Source: an uncultured Alistipes sp. (GTDB taxonomy: Bacteria; Bacteroidota; Bacteroidia; Bacteroidales; Rikenellaceae). From it: DNA of 64,000 nt. Below the pieces are notes generated by a model. That model was not told where the DNA came from, ran no database searches, and saw only the letters and a program-made list of their open reading frames with translations. How positions within the stretch are numbered: position 1 is the stretch's first letter; each line of letters starts with the position of its first letter. The stretch is taken from NCBI RefSeq assembly GCF_963931675.1, contig NZ_OZ007039.1, forward strand, positions 2,827,806 to 2,891,805, given 5' to 3'. Positions 10,912 through 17,745 of this stretch are shown here, one piece after another. The translations under genes were made by a program, and so were the position numbers.

Positions 10912-12204
10912 TTTGTCGATGCCGGCAAAAAATGGATGTCTGCTCAACATATCGGCATTCTCCTGGGCGGATACCTTTATGTATTTCAAAAACGTGCTCT
11001 CTTTGGTGTGCCCAGTTATCTTCATGATGGCGATAGTTGGGACCCCAGATTTGTAAGCGTTCGTCGCAAATGAACGCCGAGCCGTATGTGATGACACCAA
11101 TTTATATTTGGGCATTACGACTTCTACGTTTCGTCCTCCAACGTTTCTATTTATGAGCACGTCTTTCGTAATACCGGCCATCCGGCACAATTCCTTGATG
11201 TGTCCGTTTAACTTCTGATCTGTAATGGTGTCGGACAGGTCGAATCCGCTGTCGATAATCTCCCGGACAACGGGGTGGATAGGGATAACAACCGATGTTC
11301 CAGTTTTATGCGTTTTGATTGTAATAAACGTGCCGATATGCGCATCCCTCAGCCGCGAGAAGTCTGACACTCGGAGTCCCGTGTAGCAGCCGATCAGGAA
11401 TAATCCTCTTGCTCGCTCTAATGCGGCTATCCTCCGGGGTATATTATCCCCTTCTTTGGCCTTTTTCGAGGCGGTATCAGACAATACGGCCTTCTCGATG
11501 TCGAGATCATGAATCAGCTTCAGCTCGTCCATGTCGAGATAAACGTTGTCCACAGGATCCTTGGGCGCTATAAAATCCCGGTGATCCGTACCGTGCCCAT
11601 CGTGGAGGCCGTCGTTATCACGCGATTCTCTGTAAGTCTGTTTGACGATATTTATAACGTTTCCGAAGTAGTTCCGGGAATATCCCTTTTCGTAAAACCA
11701 ATGCTGGAATCGGTTGTAAAAGTCGATATTAATATCTGTAATGCGGAGCCTACTCCGGGTATATTTCTCAAATTCCCGAAGTTTTCGCAATGCCTGCTCG
11801 TATTTTATGACCGTGTGCTTGTCTCTTACCAGAGCGTATCGGGGGATGTATACCGTCTCGATATAATCACAGAAGTAAGCGGTGTTTTCGCTTCCAACTT
11901 CATCCCTATCGTCATTCTTCAGCTCCGATATTACCTTTGCAAACTCTTCCGGAGATGGAACTCTTTGTTCAGATTCGAACTTCATGACGGCTTGTCGCCC
12001 TATATTCTCCCAATGCTCAATGGCTTCGTTTATCGGCTTACCGTCAAAATTGGCCGTCACCTTCGCGCGGTGTTTCACAGAGCTCCAATACTTCGGCGGG
12101 AGGCTTACCCCGATGCTCTTGCGATACTGCTTGCCGTGGAGTGACACAACCATTGCAACGGTAGCTGTGGGCCGCCGTTTATTTACAATTATGAAGGTGA
12201 TCAT
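10909..12204 (-). CDS. int: Phage tyrosine-recombinase integrase
   Basis: Catalyses integration at and excision from ssrA. The 431-residue protein has an arm-binding N-terminus (RRPTATVAMVVSLHGKQYRKS), a SAM-like core-binding domain (about 115-210) and a catalytic domain with CYTGLRVSDF (Arg), HTARRSF (HxxR) and GHTKESTFLKYIK (His and nucleophile Tyr). I start at the ATG at 12202-12204, which overlaps the upstream stop as ATGA; a 16-residue longer form is possible but would read into that gene. It is the last gene of the leftward lysogeny operon and sits next to attL. Confidence 0.95.
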   Translation of the reverse strand: MITFIIVNKRRPTATVAMVVSLHGKQYRKSIGVSLPPKYWSSVKHRAKVTANFDGKPINEAIEHWENIGRQAVMKFESEQRVPSPEEFAKVISELKNDDRDEVGSENTAYFCDYIETVYIPRYALVRDKHTVIKYEQALRKLREFEKYTRSRLRITDINIDFYNRFQHWFYEKGYSRNYFGNVINIVKQTYRESRDNDGLHDGHGTDHRDFIAPKDPVDNVYLDMDELKLIHDLDIEKAVLSDTASKKAKEGDNIPRRIAALERARGLFLIGCYTGLRVSDFSRLRDAHIGTFITIKTHKTGTSVVIPIHPVVREIIDSGFDLSDTITDQKLNGHIKELCRMAGITKDVLINRNVGGRNVEVVMPKYKLVSSHTARRSFATNAYKSGVPTIAIMKITGHTKESTFLKYIKVSAQENADMLSRHPFFAGIDK

Positions 12205-12812
12205 TCGGCTTGAGATATGGCCTCCGAAGCTGAGATTAGTTTTTGCAGGCAATCTTCTCCGTATCTCCTTACAAAATGTCCTTCAATAAGATACGTATTG
12301 TCTATATAATCATAATATACTCTTACCCCGGTGTCTTTTGTGTACCCTACCAGCGCTATTCCTTTATCTTTCGATATTGCTATTGCCTTGTCTATGTCGT
12401 ATTCTTTGTAATTGGTGAGACTGTCTGCCTCCGAACGTTCCGATTTATAATCAGAGCGTGTAGTAAATTTTTCAACTGGAGCACTCTTTGACATTATAAA
12501 TACATATGCTCCGGAGCCTTTTGCTGATACTGTTTGCCACGCAGCTTCGAGTTTCCATCCTCTATATCCAAAATAATTCAGGGCGTCGATTTGGTTGTTA
12601 AAAACAATAGGGTTACCATTGCTATCCACTAACCTTAAATCATTATTATTCTTGAAAAGCGAACCATATTCTTGCCCATAGTTAACCGACACCTGAACCT
12701 TTTGGGAAAAAGATTTAGGTATAGCCCAGATTTCGATGAAAGAAGTAACATTCTGCGAAAAAGAGGTGCAGAATACCGATGTTGAAATCAATAAAAGTAA
12801 AATCTTCTTCAT
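12201..12812 (-). CDS. Secreted phage-encoded protein of unknown function
   Basis: A 203-residue protein with a clear Sec signal peptide, MKKILLLLISTSVFCTSFSQ, so the mature chain is probably periplasmic. The mature part begins NVTSFIEIWAI and has mixed alpha/beta character; I recognise no family. A reading frame extending upstream begins inside the IS element and is an artefact. Before the IS inserted, its ATG lay 5 bases after the J-domain gene stop, and its end overlaps int, so it belongs to the lysogeny operon and is probably made in the lysogen. Base composition is AT-rich relative to the host. Confidence 0.7.
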   Translation of the reverse strand: MKKILLLLISTSVFCTSFSQNVTSFIEIWAIPKSFSQKVQVSVNYGQEYGSLFKNNNDLRLVDSNGNPIVFNNQIDALNYFGYRGWKLEAAWQTVSAKGSGAYVFIMSKSAPVEKFTTRSDYKSERSEADSLTNYKEYDIDKAIAISKDKGIALVGYTKDTGVRVYYDYIDNTYLIEGHFVRRYGEDCLQKLISASEAISQAE

Positions 12813-12817
12813 AGTAA

Positions 12818-12901
12818 CTATTTTTTGTTTACAACTCGATTTATATTTGCGATAACACTTATTATGAATATACCGGCGAATACAACAGCTACAAATGTTG
12901 A
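12818..12901 (-). pseudogene. Severed 3' end of the J-domain membrane protein gene
   Basis: Joining the two IS flanks and removing one target copy continues the J-domain frame through 27 further codons to TAG at 12818-12820. The lost peptide begins STFVAVVFAGIFIISVI and is a good transmembrane helix, ending INRVVNKK. The fragment has no start of its own and is separated from its gene by the IS. Confidence 0.82.
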
Positions 12902-12908
12902 ATTGATC
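12902..12908 (+). repeat. IS target duplication, left copy
   Basis: ATTGATC, repeated exactly at 14157-14163 outside the other end of the IS. It was created by insertion. Confidence 0.88.
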
Positions 12909-14156
12909 TGTAATAGTCAAGACTTGTTCTGACATTTTCTATACTATCGGGCAAAAAAAGTGTCCGATGCCATCTGCGAAGATACGCAACTATTCTCACT
13001 CTCACAACCTGGTGAGCCAATAACCTGCTCATCAGGTTGTATTTTCCCTGCATCCTGCAATTGATATCTCCTTGCCACCTCCATTCCTTCGAGGAAAGTC
13101 TGCATGGGTGTTTTCCCGAAACAGTATTTCCCGGAGTGCGTCCTTTGCGTGTTATAGGAGTTCATCCAAGTGTCAAGGTCTGCCTGCAGTTGTTCTATCG
13201 AGGTGTATATCTTCTTCCTGAAAGCGATGGCGTAGAATTCGTTCTGGACAGTCCTGTTGAAGCGTTCACAGATGCCGTTTGTCTGCGGGCTCTTGGCCTT
13301 GATCTTGGAATGGTCTATGTCCTCGATGGCCAGATACAGTTCGTATTCATGTGTTTCCCTGTTTCCGCAGTATTCGGTTCCCCTGTCCGTGAGCATCCTC
13401 ATCAGTTTCAGGTCATGCTGCTCGAAGAACGGAACCACCCTGTCATTGAGCATGTCCGCCGCCACGAGCGCGTTCTTCCTGTCGTAAAGTTTGGCGAATC
13501 CGATTTTGGAATAGGTGTCGATGACCGTCTGCTGGTAAATGTGCCCCACGCCTTTGATATACCCTACATAATAGGTGTCCTGCGCCACAAGGAAGCCTGG
13601 ATAATAAGTCTCTATTTCCCCGTGTGCCTGTTTCTCCGCCTTGGCTTTTTCCAGCGCGGCCACCTGGTTCTCGTCAAGCACGATGCCTTCCTGCTCCACC
13701 TTGGTCGAAAGTGCCTTCAGGCGTTTCTGGAAGGTCTCCATGTCATGCCTGAGCCAGATGGAGCGCACTCCTCCGGGAGATACGAGTATGCCTTTCTTGC
13801 GCAGCTCGTTGGATACGCGTACTTGTCCCAAAGCCGGGTTGGCTATGGCCATCTGCACTACAGCCTGCTCTATGCGCTCCTCCACGCGGTTCTTTATCAC
13901 CGGCTTTTTACGGGAAATCTCCTGCAGGGCCAGTTCTCCGCCCTGCTCGTACAGTTCCTTGAAACGATAAAAACTGTCACGGCTGTATCCCATAATCTTG
14001 CAGGCTCGTGACACGTTTCCCAACTGTTGGGACAGCTCAAGCAGTCCCAGTTTGTTCTTGATGACTTTTTCTGATGTGGTCATAACTTAATCTGCTTTTA
14101 TGTTACAAATCTACTCTTTTTATGCGTAACTGTCAGATTAAGTCTTGACTAATTCA
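12909..14156 (-). mobile_element. IS481-family insertion sequence
   Basis: A 1248-bp element carrying a single transposase gene. Imperfect 26-bp terminal inverted repeats lie at 12909-12934 and 14131-14156; 22 of 26 positions agree, sharing TAGTCAAGACTT and TCTGACA, and both ends begin TG. It is flanked by the 7-bp direct repeat ATTGATC. It lies within the lysogeny operon of the prophage, so it arrived after the phage genome was assembled. Transposase and target-duplication length fit IS481. Confidence 0.92.
12944..14083 (-). CDS. IS481-family transposase
   Basis: A DDE transposase of 379 residues. An N-terminal helix-turn-helix (about residues 14-45, [20 protein letters not shown]) is followed by a second DNA-binding region and the rve integrase core. 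The catalytic triad is visible as [15 protein letters not shown] and [11 protein letters not shown]. The C-terminal [15 protein letters not shown] segment is typical of IS481 members. The gene fills the element and ends close to the left inverted repeat. No frameshift or stop is seen, so it should be active. Confidence 0.93.
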   Translation of the reverse strand: MTTSEKVIKNKLGLLELSQQLGNVSRACKIMGYSRDSFYRFKELYEQGGELALQEISRKKPVIKNRVEERIEQAVVQMAIANPALGQVRVSNELRKKGILVSPGGVRSIWLRHDMETFQKRLKALSTKVEQEGIVLDENQVAALEKAKAEKQAHGEIETYYPGFLVAQDTYYVGYIKGVGHIYQQTVIDTYSKIGFAKLYDRKNALVAADMLNDRVVPFFEQHDLKLMRMLTDRGTEYCGNRETHEYELYLAIEDIDHSKIKAKSPQTNGICERFNRTVQNEFYAIAFRKKIYTSIEQLQADLDTWMNSYNTQRTHSGKYCFGKTPMQTFLEGMEVARRYQLQDAGKIQPDEQVIGSPGCESENSCVSSQMASDTFFAR

Positions 14157-14633
14157 ATTGATCCAATCCGCCGCCACCGCTATGACAAGGAATATCATAA
14201 AACCCACAACGATGATGCCTCCGATCGTGAGCTGCATATCTTTTCGGTCCTTTTCATGCTGGGCTTTCAACATATCGACCTCTGCACGGAGGCGGCTTAT
14301 CTCGGCATCACGGCGAGCCACCTCGGCCATCTGCCTGGATATTTCCTTTTGCGCATTCTCCAATGCGCGCCCATATTGAGCTTTCAGTCTTTCTATCTCC
14401 GACGCCAATCCATTGATTCCGCTGTCTGTCGTTCTTCGGCTCCTTCTGCGCGTTTTCCCCGGGTTGGCTATGTCGTTGTAGGCTTCATTTATCCGTTTTA
14501 TAAGATCGTCGAAAAATGGATCTCCGTCGTGTTTGTCGGGATGAAGTTTGCTTACGTACAATTTGTACGCTTTCTTCACCTCCTCCAATGTTGCATTGTC
14601 GGACAATCCAAATATTTCGTATGGATCCGTCAT
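14154..14633 (-). CDS. Membrane-anchored J-domain protein, truncated by the IS
   Basis: A 159-residue protein. The N-terminal J domain (residues 4-58) contains HPD at 31-33, which stimulates DnaK-type ATPases. A coiled coil follows (about 75-130), then a transmembrane helix near the C-terminus. The stop codon TGA is supplied by the IS end; the original protein had 27 more residues with a second transmembrane helix. It starts one base after the repressor stop, in the lysogeny operon. It could recruit host Hsp70 to the membrane; the function in phage biology is unknown. Confidence 0.8.
   Translation of the reverse strand: MTDPYEIFGLSDNATLEEVKKAYKLYVSKLHPDKHDGDPFFDDLIKRINEAYNDIANPGKTRRRSRRTTDSGINGLASEIERLKAQYGRALENAQKEISRQMAEVARRDAEISRLRAEVDMLKAQHEKDRKDMQLTIGGIIVVGFMIFLVIAVAADWIN
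14157..14163 (+). repeat. IS target duplication, right copy
   Basis: ATTGATC, identical to 12902-12908. It lies inside the truncated J-domain gene. Confidence 0.88.
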
Positions 14634-14634
14634 A

Positions 14635-15279
14635 TTACAGCTGTCTTCTATTTACTTTCCCTTTCACGAGAAATATTTTCAGAACGCAGTCCCGAGGGAC
14701 TATCGTGTCGCCGGCATATCTCGGATTCGTGGCCCGGAGGATGAATTTCTGCCTATCTTCTGACAAATATACGTTTTTTATTGTTCGCAGGTTGTCGCAA
14801 TCGGCATTCGTGATGACGAGATACGGCTCGCCCCAAAGCATCGAATCGACATTGCGAATCTCTCGGACCAGAATCACCTCCCCGGGGTAGAAGTCTGGGA
14901 TCATACTGTCACCGTATACGGGGAATGCGGCGTCGCAGTCGTTCAGTGGCGGGAAGTTGATATAGTATTGCACCTCTTCGCGCACGTCGTGGAACGATTC
15001 GGTTATGGACGCCGTCACGTCCATGTCGTAGTATGGTATTCCTTTCTCATCGGGGACCAAGGCCGCCGATTTCAGCATCTGTCCTTCTCCCGTCTGCAAC
15101 CATACGATATTGAGTTCGGGATATACTTTGGATATTTTCGCCAAATTATCGGCCCGAATGCTGTCTCCTACATTGTTTGCAAAACCACGAGACACACCAA
15201 TGCGTTCAGCGAACTTCGCTTGTCCAATACCCAGGTATTTCAAAAATTCTTTGAGCCTTGATTTAACGGTGGAGCCCAT
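14635..15279 (-). CDS. Phage repressor, HTH with S24 (LexA-like) peptidase domain
   Basis: Probable CI-type master repressor, 214 residues. The N-terminal helix-turn-helix (about 15-50, GQAKFAERIGVSRGFANNV) binds operators. The C-terminal S24 domain has GDSM with nucleophile Ser125 and a candidate general base Lys168 (TIKNV). The linker between them shows no Ala-Gly or Cys-Gly pair, the usual self-cleavage sites, so RecA-induced cleavage cannot be assumed. It is first in the leftward operon, and its start lies beside the palindrome at 15282-15296, suggesting autoregulation. Confidence 0.88.
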   Translation of the reverse strand: MGSTVKSRLKEFLKYLGIGQAKFAERIGVSRGFANNVGDSIRADNLAKISKVYPELNIVWLQTGEGQMLKSAALVPDEKGIPYYDMDVTASITESFHDVREEVQYYINFPPLNDCDAAFPVYGDSMIPDFYPGEVILVREIRNVDSMLWGEPYLVITNADCDNLRTIKNVYLSEDRQKFILRATNPRYAGDTIVPRDCVLKIFLVKGKVNRRQL

Positions 15280-15281
15280 TG

Positions 15282-15296
15282 CATAAAATATTTATG
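15282..15296. promoter_or_regulatory. Operator candidate O1
   Basis: CATAAAATATTTATG: perfect 6-bp arms around a 3-base centre. Close copies lie at 16021-16035 and 16052-16066. It lies between the repressor start codon and both divergent promoter boxes, as expected for an autoregulatory operator. Confidence 0.7.
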
Positions 15297-15314
15297 TATA
15301 TTTGTAAAAACAAA
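15283..15314 (-). promoter_or_regulatory. Candidate repressor promoter
   Basis: On the minus strand TTTG (15311-15314), a 20-base spacer and TATTTTAT (15283-15290) give a partial match to TTTG / TAnnTTTG. It is buried under O1, so the repressor would limit its own synthesis. Confidence 0.45.
15297..15304 (+). promoter_or_regulatory. -7 box of a rightward promoter
   Basis: TATATTTG directly abuts O1. It would drive the two small membrane-peptide genes at 15325 and 15443. The -33 box is weak. Confidence 0.45.
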
Positions 15315-15324
15315 CCATTAAATT

Positions 15325-15396
15325 ATGATTCTTACTCTTGTTATTGCCGTTGCTTTCGGATCTATTTTCGCAGCCATCATAGAACGGTGGCTATGA
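15325..15396 (+). CDS. 23-residue hydrophobic peptide
   Basis: A short reading frame, MILTLVIAVAFGSIFAAIIE plus RWL, that is almost entirely one transmembrane helix. The ATG lies 20 bases after the TATATTTG box beside O1, in a repressor-controlled position. Small membrane peptides of this type can be holin-like, toxic or regulatory. No homology can be claimed; coding status is inferred from placement and composition. Confidence 0.4.
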   Translation: MILTLVIAVAFGSIFAAIIERWL

Positions 15397-15442
15397 GATA
15401 TTTTATTTAAAAATTAAGAGTATCCATCAAATCATCAACATT

Positions 15443-15616
15443 ATGAGTACATTGAACAAGATTATCGATTTCGCCCGGCACATTCGGTATAAAAAGAAAC
15501 ATCATATAAATCTGACAGAACAAGAAAAAGATGATGCTGATTTCTTATTGTCGTGCGTCTTCTCTACCATATCATTGATCGGGTCTATTATCGTACTTAT
15601 TTTAACGTTCTTATAA
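15443..15616 (+). CDS. Small membrane protein (57 residues)
   Basis: Begins MSTLNKIIDFARHIRYKKKH, a basic amphipathic segment, and ends with one hydrophobic helix (about residues 36-57). It follows the 23-residue peptide on the same strand. Its last 20 bases overlap, tail to tail, the 3' end of the leftward gene at 15597-16001. Family unknown; predicted inner-membrane protein, possibly early or cargo. Confidence 0.5.
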   Translation: MSTLNKIIDFARHIRYKKKHHINLTEQEKDDADFLLSCVFSTISLIGSIIVLILTFL

Positions 15617-16001
15617 ATGCCCAAATAGACAATACAATCGATATGGTGGATATGATATAGGGATACCATCTTGTAGAAAAGTCAAAAATATCCTTCCTAT
15701 CCCTTGCTTTCTGCGCCTTGTGCCTTATCTTCTGCTCCTTGTTAATGGCGGTTATGTATTTGACATAGCCGCCGTTTTTGCATATTTCACGAGTCTTTGC
15801 ATTCGCTCCCCATCCGGCGCCTACCTGATCTAAAAGTCCCGAATCCACTATTTCGCGTTCTATATCATCCTTTTCAGAATCAGACAGCACACGGCCAGCC
15901 ACGCTATCGGCCAAAACGCCTATATCCTGATAATATCCACGGGCTTCCACACATTTGAAAAGGATAGCGTTAATTATATCGTTTAATTCCATATCTGACA
16001 A
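15597..16001 (-). CDS. Phage membrane protein of unknown function
   Basis: A 134-residue protein with a soluble N-terminal part predicted mostly helical and a single transmembrane helix at the C-terminus (about 112-131, PYIISTISIVLSIWAFI). The tail-anchored layout with a charged region before the helix suggests a cytoplasmic domain held at the inner membrane. Transcribed towards the repressor from next to operators O2/O3, so possibly expressed in the lysogen. I do not recognise it; superinfection exclusion is one possibility. Confidence 0.6.
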   Translation of the reverse strand: MSDMELNDIINAILFKCVEARGYYQDIGVLADSVAGRVLSDSEKDDIEREIVDSGLLDQVGAGWGANAKTREICKNGGYVKYITAINKEQKIRHKAQKARDRKDIFDFSTRWYPYIISTISIVLSIWAFIRTLK

Positions 16002-16020
16002 TCAACCATTTATAAAATAG

Positions 16021-16035
16021 CATAAAATAATTATG
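16021..16035. promoter_or_regulatory. Operator candidate O2
   Basis: CATAAAATAATTATG: 5-bp perfect arms, close to O1. It lies just upstream of the -33 box of the early promoter. Confidence 0.65.
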
Positions 16036-16043
16036 CAAAATAA

Positions 16044-16074
16044 TTTGTTTGCATAGAATATTTATGTATATTTG
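16044..16074 (+). promoter_or_regulatory. Early rightward promoter
   Basis: TTTG (16044-16047), a 19-base spacer and TATATTTG (16067-16074) match the Bacteroidetes consensus exactly. Operator O3 fills the spacer. This should be the main early lytic promoter, silenced by the S24 repressor. Confidence 0.75.
16052..16066. promoter_or_regulatory. Operator candidate O3
   Basis: CATAGAATATTTATG: one mismatch between the 6-bp arms compared with O1. It occupies the spacer of the early promoter, where a bound repressor would block RNA polymerase. Confidence 0.68.
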
Positions 16075-16078
16075 CACT

Positions 16079-16117
16079 GTCCGGACGAACGTACTACAAA
16101 AGTACGCGGGTTCGGAC
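16079..16117 (+). other. Hairpin at the 5' end of the early transcript
   Basis: GTCCG (16079-16083) pairs with CGGAC (16113-16117); inside, GAAC pairs with GTTC and CGTACT with AGTACG around ACAAA. It starts at the predicted transcript start, so it probably caps or stabilises the early mRNA, or could act in antitermination. Confidence 0.5.
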
Positions 16118-16159
16118 AAAAGCAACTGTAAAGATTTACAAAAATTTCGACAAAAGCAA

Positions 16160-16405
16160 ATGATTGAGACTGTTTCTGAGAGTACGATGCCTACAACCGC
16201 ATTTGCAAAAGGCATAAGAGAACTCGCTGCGAAAGATCGGCTGAAGGCCGCAAGGGTCCGCGAGGCCATAACCATGGCGACCGGTGTCCGCCGCTCGCAG
16301 TATTTCGAGCGACAGAACGGCAACGTGCCTCTGTCGCCCGCAGAGAAGAAGGTAGTAGGCCAGATATTCCGCCGCTACCGGATAACCGACCCCTGGGGCG
16401 TATGA
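16160..16405 (+). CDS. Small phage early DNA-binding-type protein
   Basis: An 81-residue basic protein starting MIETVSESTMPTT. The region TMATGVRRSQYFERQNGNV resembles a degenerate helix-turn-helix, with a basic C-terminus (FRRYRITDPWGV). It is the first gene after the early promoter; I choose the ATG at 16160 because earlier in-frame codons lie in the leader hairpin region. It overlaps the next gene by ATGA. Probably a Cro-like or early transcriptional regulator, but this is inference. Confidence 0.6.
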   Translation: MIETVSESTMPTTAFAKGIRELAAKDRLKAARVREAITMATGVRRSQYFERQNGNVPLSPAEKKVVGQIFRRYRITDPWGV

Positions 16406-16755
16406 AATGTGATGCCGACATACTGTCTCGGGCAGAGACCCGAGTGATGCAGGCTGTTATCAATACGAAAGGCGGCAATATAACACGGATAGCGGCATCT
16501 CTGCACGTCACGTATCAGGCCGTGGCCAATACGCTGTCGGTGATGTACGACAAGTTGCAGGGAGAATTAGACGGGAATCGAACGATTCAGGCGCTGGTTG
16601 TCTGGTATTACAGGTTCGAGATAGGGCGTCGCATCGGGGCCGCCTGCCTGCTGGGTTTGTTCTGCGCCTACACCTTCGGAGGCGGAGAGTTTGAGCGAGC
16701 GGCACGCCGGACACGACGCAGTCGTCGGGAGGTTGAATATGTAATCGAAGCATAA
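16402..16755 (+). CDS. HTH regulator-like early protein
   Basis: A 117-residue protein. Residues 8-50 (LSRAETRVMQAVINTKGGN, then ITRIAASLHVTYQAVANTLS) look like a LuxR/sigma-4-like helix-turn-helix. A hydrophobic stretch follows at about 76-92 (IGAACLLGLFCAYTF), then a very basic tail. Its start overlaps the previous stop as ATGA. Likely DNA-binding; whether the hydrophobic stretch enters the membrane is uncertain. Confidence 0.6.
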   Translation: MKCDADILSRAETRVMQAVINTKGGNITRIAASLHVTYQAVANTLSVMYDKLQGELDGNRTIQALVVWYYRFEIGRRIGAACLLGLFCAYTFGGGEFERAARRTRRSRREVEYVIEA

Positions 16756-16759
16756 TATC

Positions 16760-17068
16760 ATGACTGCATACGAGGCATTTGAGCACTATTCGCAACTGGA
16801 GGCGAAATGCGCAGCTCAGGAGGAGTTGCTTTCGCACAGCGTAGACGTGAGGCGGTTCGACGGCATAGGGATGACAACCAAAGAAGCTGCCCGATACCTT
16901 GACATGCGTCCGAGCACGGTTCGGGATTATGTCAAGCGCGGACTTCTGGTCCTGCATCCGGATTCTACCGACGCAAAGATTGTGGTAAAAGCCTCGGACG
17001 TGCTGTCGAAGACGAAAGAGCAGCTTCGCCGTGCGAAGAGAAGATTGAAGTGGCACTTGAAAGACTGA
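16760..17068 (+). CDS. Excisionase-like helix-turn-helix protein
   Basis: A 102-residue protein with a MerR/HTH_17-type motif at residues 38-65 (MTTKEAARYLDMRPSTVRDY, then VKRGLL), flanked by an N-terminal helix and a basic C-terminal tail. This motif is usual in phage excisionases and transposon Xis proteins. The distance from int argues that it could equally be an early transcription factor. Co-directional with its neighbours, with 4 bases between it and the previous stop. Confidence 0.7.
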   Translation: MTAYEAFEHYSQLEAKCAAQEELLSHSVDVRRFDGIGMTTKEAARYLDMRPSTVRDYVKRGLLVLHPDSTDAKIVVKASDVLSKTKEQLRRAKRRLKWHLKD

Positions 17069-17073
17069 CATCT

Positions 17074-17229
17074 ATGACAATGACAGAACGCTGGCCCCAC
17101 CGGGGCGATGAAATCCAGGTGTTTGACCTGACGCCGGAGGAGGCATACCGGCAGAACCGGAAAGATAACCGGACGCGCCGATGGGCGATTATCCGATGCA
17201 CGATCCGGCGGTGGCTGGGAATGAAATAG
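17074..17229 (+). CDS. Small basic early protein (51 residues)
   Basis: Begins MTMTERWPHRGDEIQVFDLT and ends in an Arg/Trp-rich amphipathic helix, RRWAIIRCTIRRWLGMK. It starts 5 bases after the previous stop and ends just before the structured non-coding region. Family unknown. The compact operon spacing supports it being translated. Confidence 0.5.
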   Translation: MTMTERWPHRGDEIQVFDLTPEEAYRQNRKDNRTRRWAIIRCTIRRWLGMK

Positions 17230-17235
17230 CAATCC

Positions 17236-17448
17236 GGGTGTGTGGTGGAACAATGAGATACACGGGAATCTGAAGCGGTCGAACGCAAAAGGACTGGTCA
17301 AAACAGTTGAGAGGTTGGAAATCCTCGTACCGGTCGCCCAAAACCGCATGGCAGGGATGCCGATCGGGTAATAAGATCAAGAGACGTAACGTCGTTCCCC
17401 GGTCAATCGACAATTAAAAGCGTTGCAGGTGCAAGTCCTGCCACACCC
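17236..17448 (+). ncRNA. tRNA-like structured RNA with a large anticodon-domain insert
   Basis: GGGTGTG (17236-17242) pairs perfectly with CACACCC (17442-17448) as a 7-bp acceptor stem. T and G occupy positions 8 and 9, then a D-arm GTG/CAC (17245-17247, 17261-17263). A candidate anticodon stem GGGAA/TTCCC (17264-17268, 17395-17399) encloses a 126-base insert with small hairpins (17293-17307, 17311-17326, 17350-17361, 17383-17393). A variable-arm hairpin follows, then a perfect T-arm GCAGG-TGCAAGT-CCTGC (17425-17441) joined directly to the acceptor strand. No open frame covers it. It could be a mobile-RNA-interrupted tRNA, a tRNA mimic or a degenerate tRNA; tested only by eye. Confidence 0.5.
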
Positions 17449-17745
17449 TCAGATAGCCACCCGACGAGGTGAGGGGTCTATCGCTGGCAATAACCCCACA
17501 GCAAAGCGATGAGGCAGTCGGAGCCGATACCATTCCGACCAACGCTGGCGACGTATACGTCAGGCGTGCGGACGCTTTGAAGATTCCGCCGCAAGTAAGC
17601 AAATAGCCGAAATGCGCGAACAACCGGCACAGGTTCCGAAGCTGCGATGATATGAGCGGTTAGGACCACCGGGAGAAATCGACAATACCATTATACCCGG
17701 TGTGGCTTGACCGCCTATCCGGGTGCAAACCAAAACTACAAAAAC
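17449..17745 (+). other. Non-coding stretch rich in hairpins
   Basis: No plausible coding frame. Inverted repeats include GGGGT/ACCCC (17473-17477, 17493-17497), GTCGGA/TCCGAC (17517-17522, 17534-17539), the 12-bp palindrome GACGTATACGTC (17550-17561) and ACCCGG/CCGGGT (17695-17700, 17719-17724). It continues directly from the tRNA-like element. It may be a longer structured RNA or the 5' leader of the gene at 17746. Confidence 0.4.

Noticed and set aside
12201..12935. Longer version of the secreted protein
   Set aside because: The additional 41 codons begin inside the IS and bury the signal peptide; the true start is at 12812.
17236..17448. Group I intron in a tRNA
   Set aside because: Kept as an option only: the insert of about 126 bases is too short for a typical group I intron and I could not find the P7/P3 core.
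17230..17745. Diversity-generating retroelement or retron
   Set aside because: No reverse transcriptase gene or template/variable repeat pair is present in the window.
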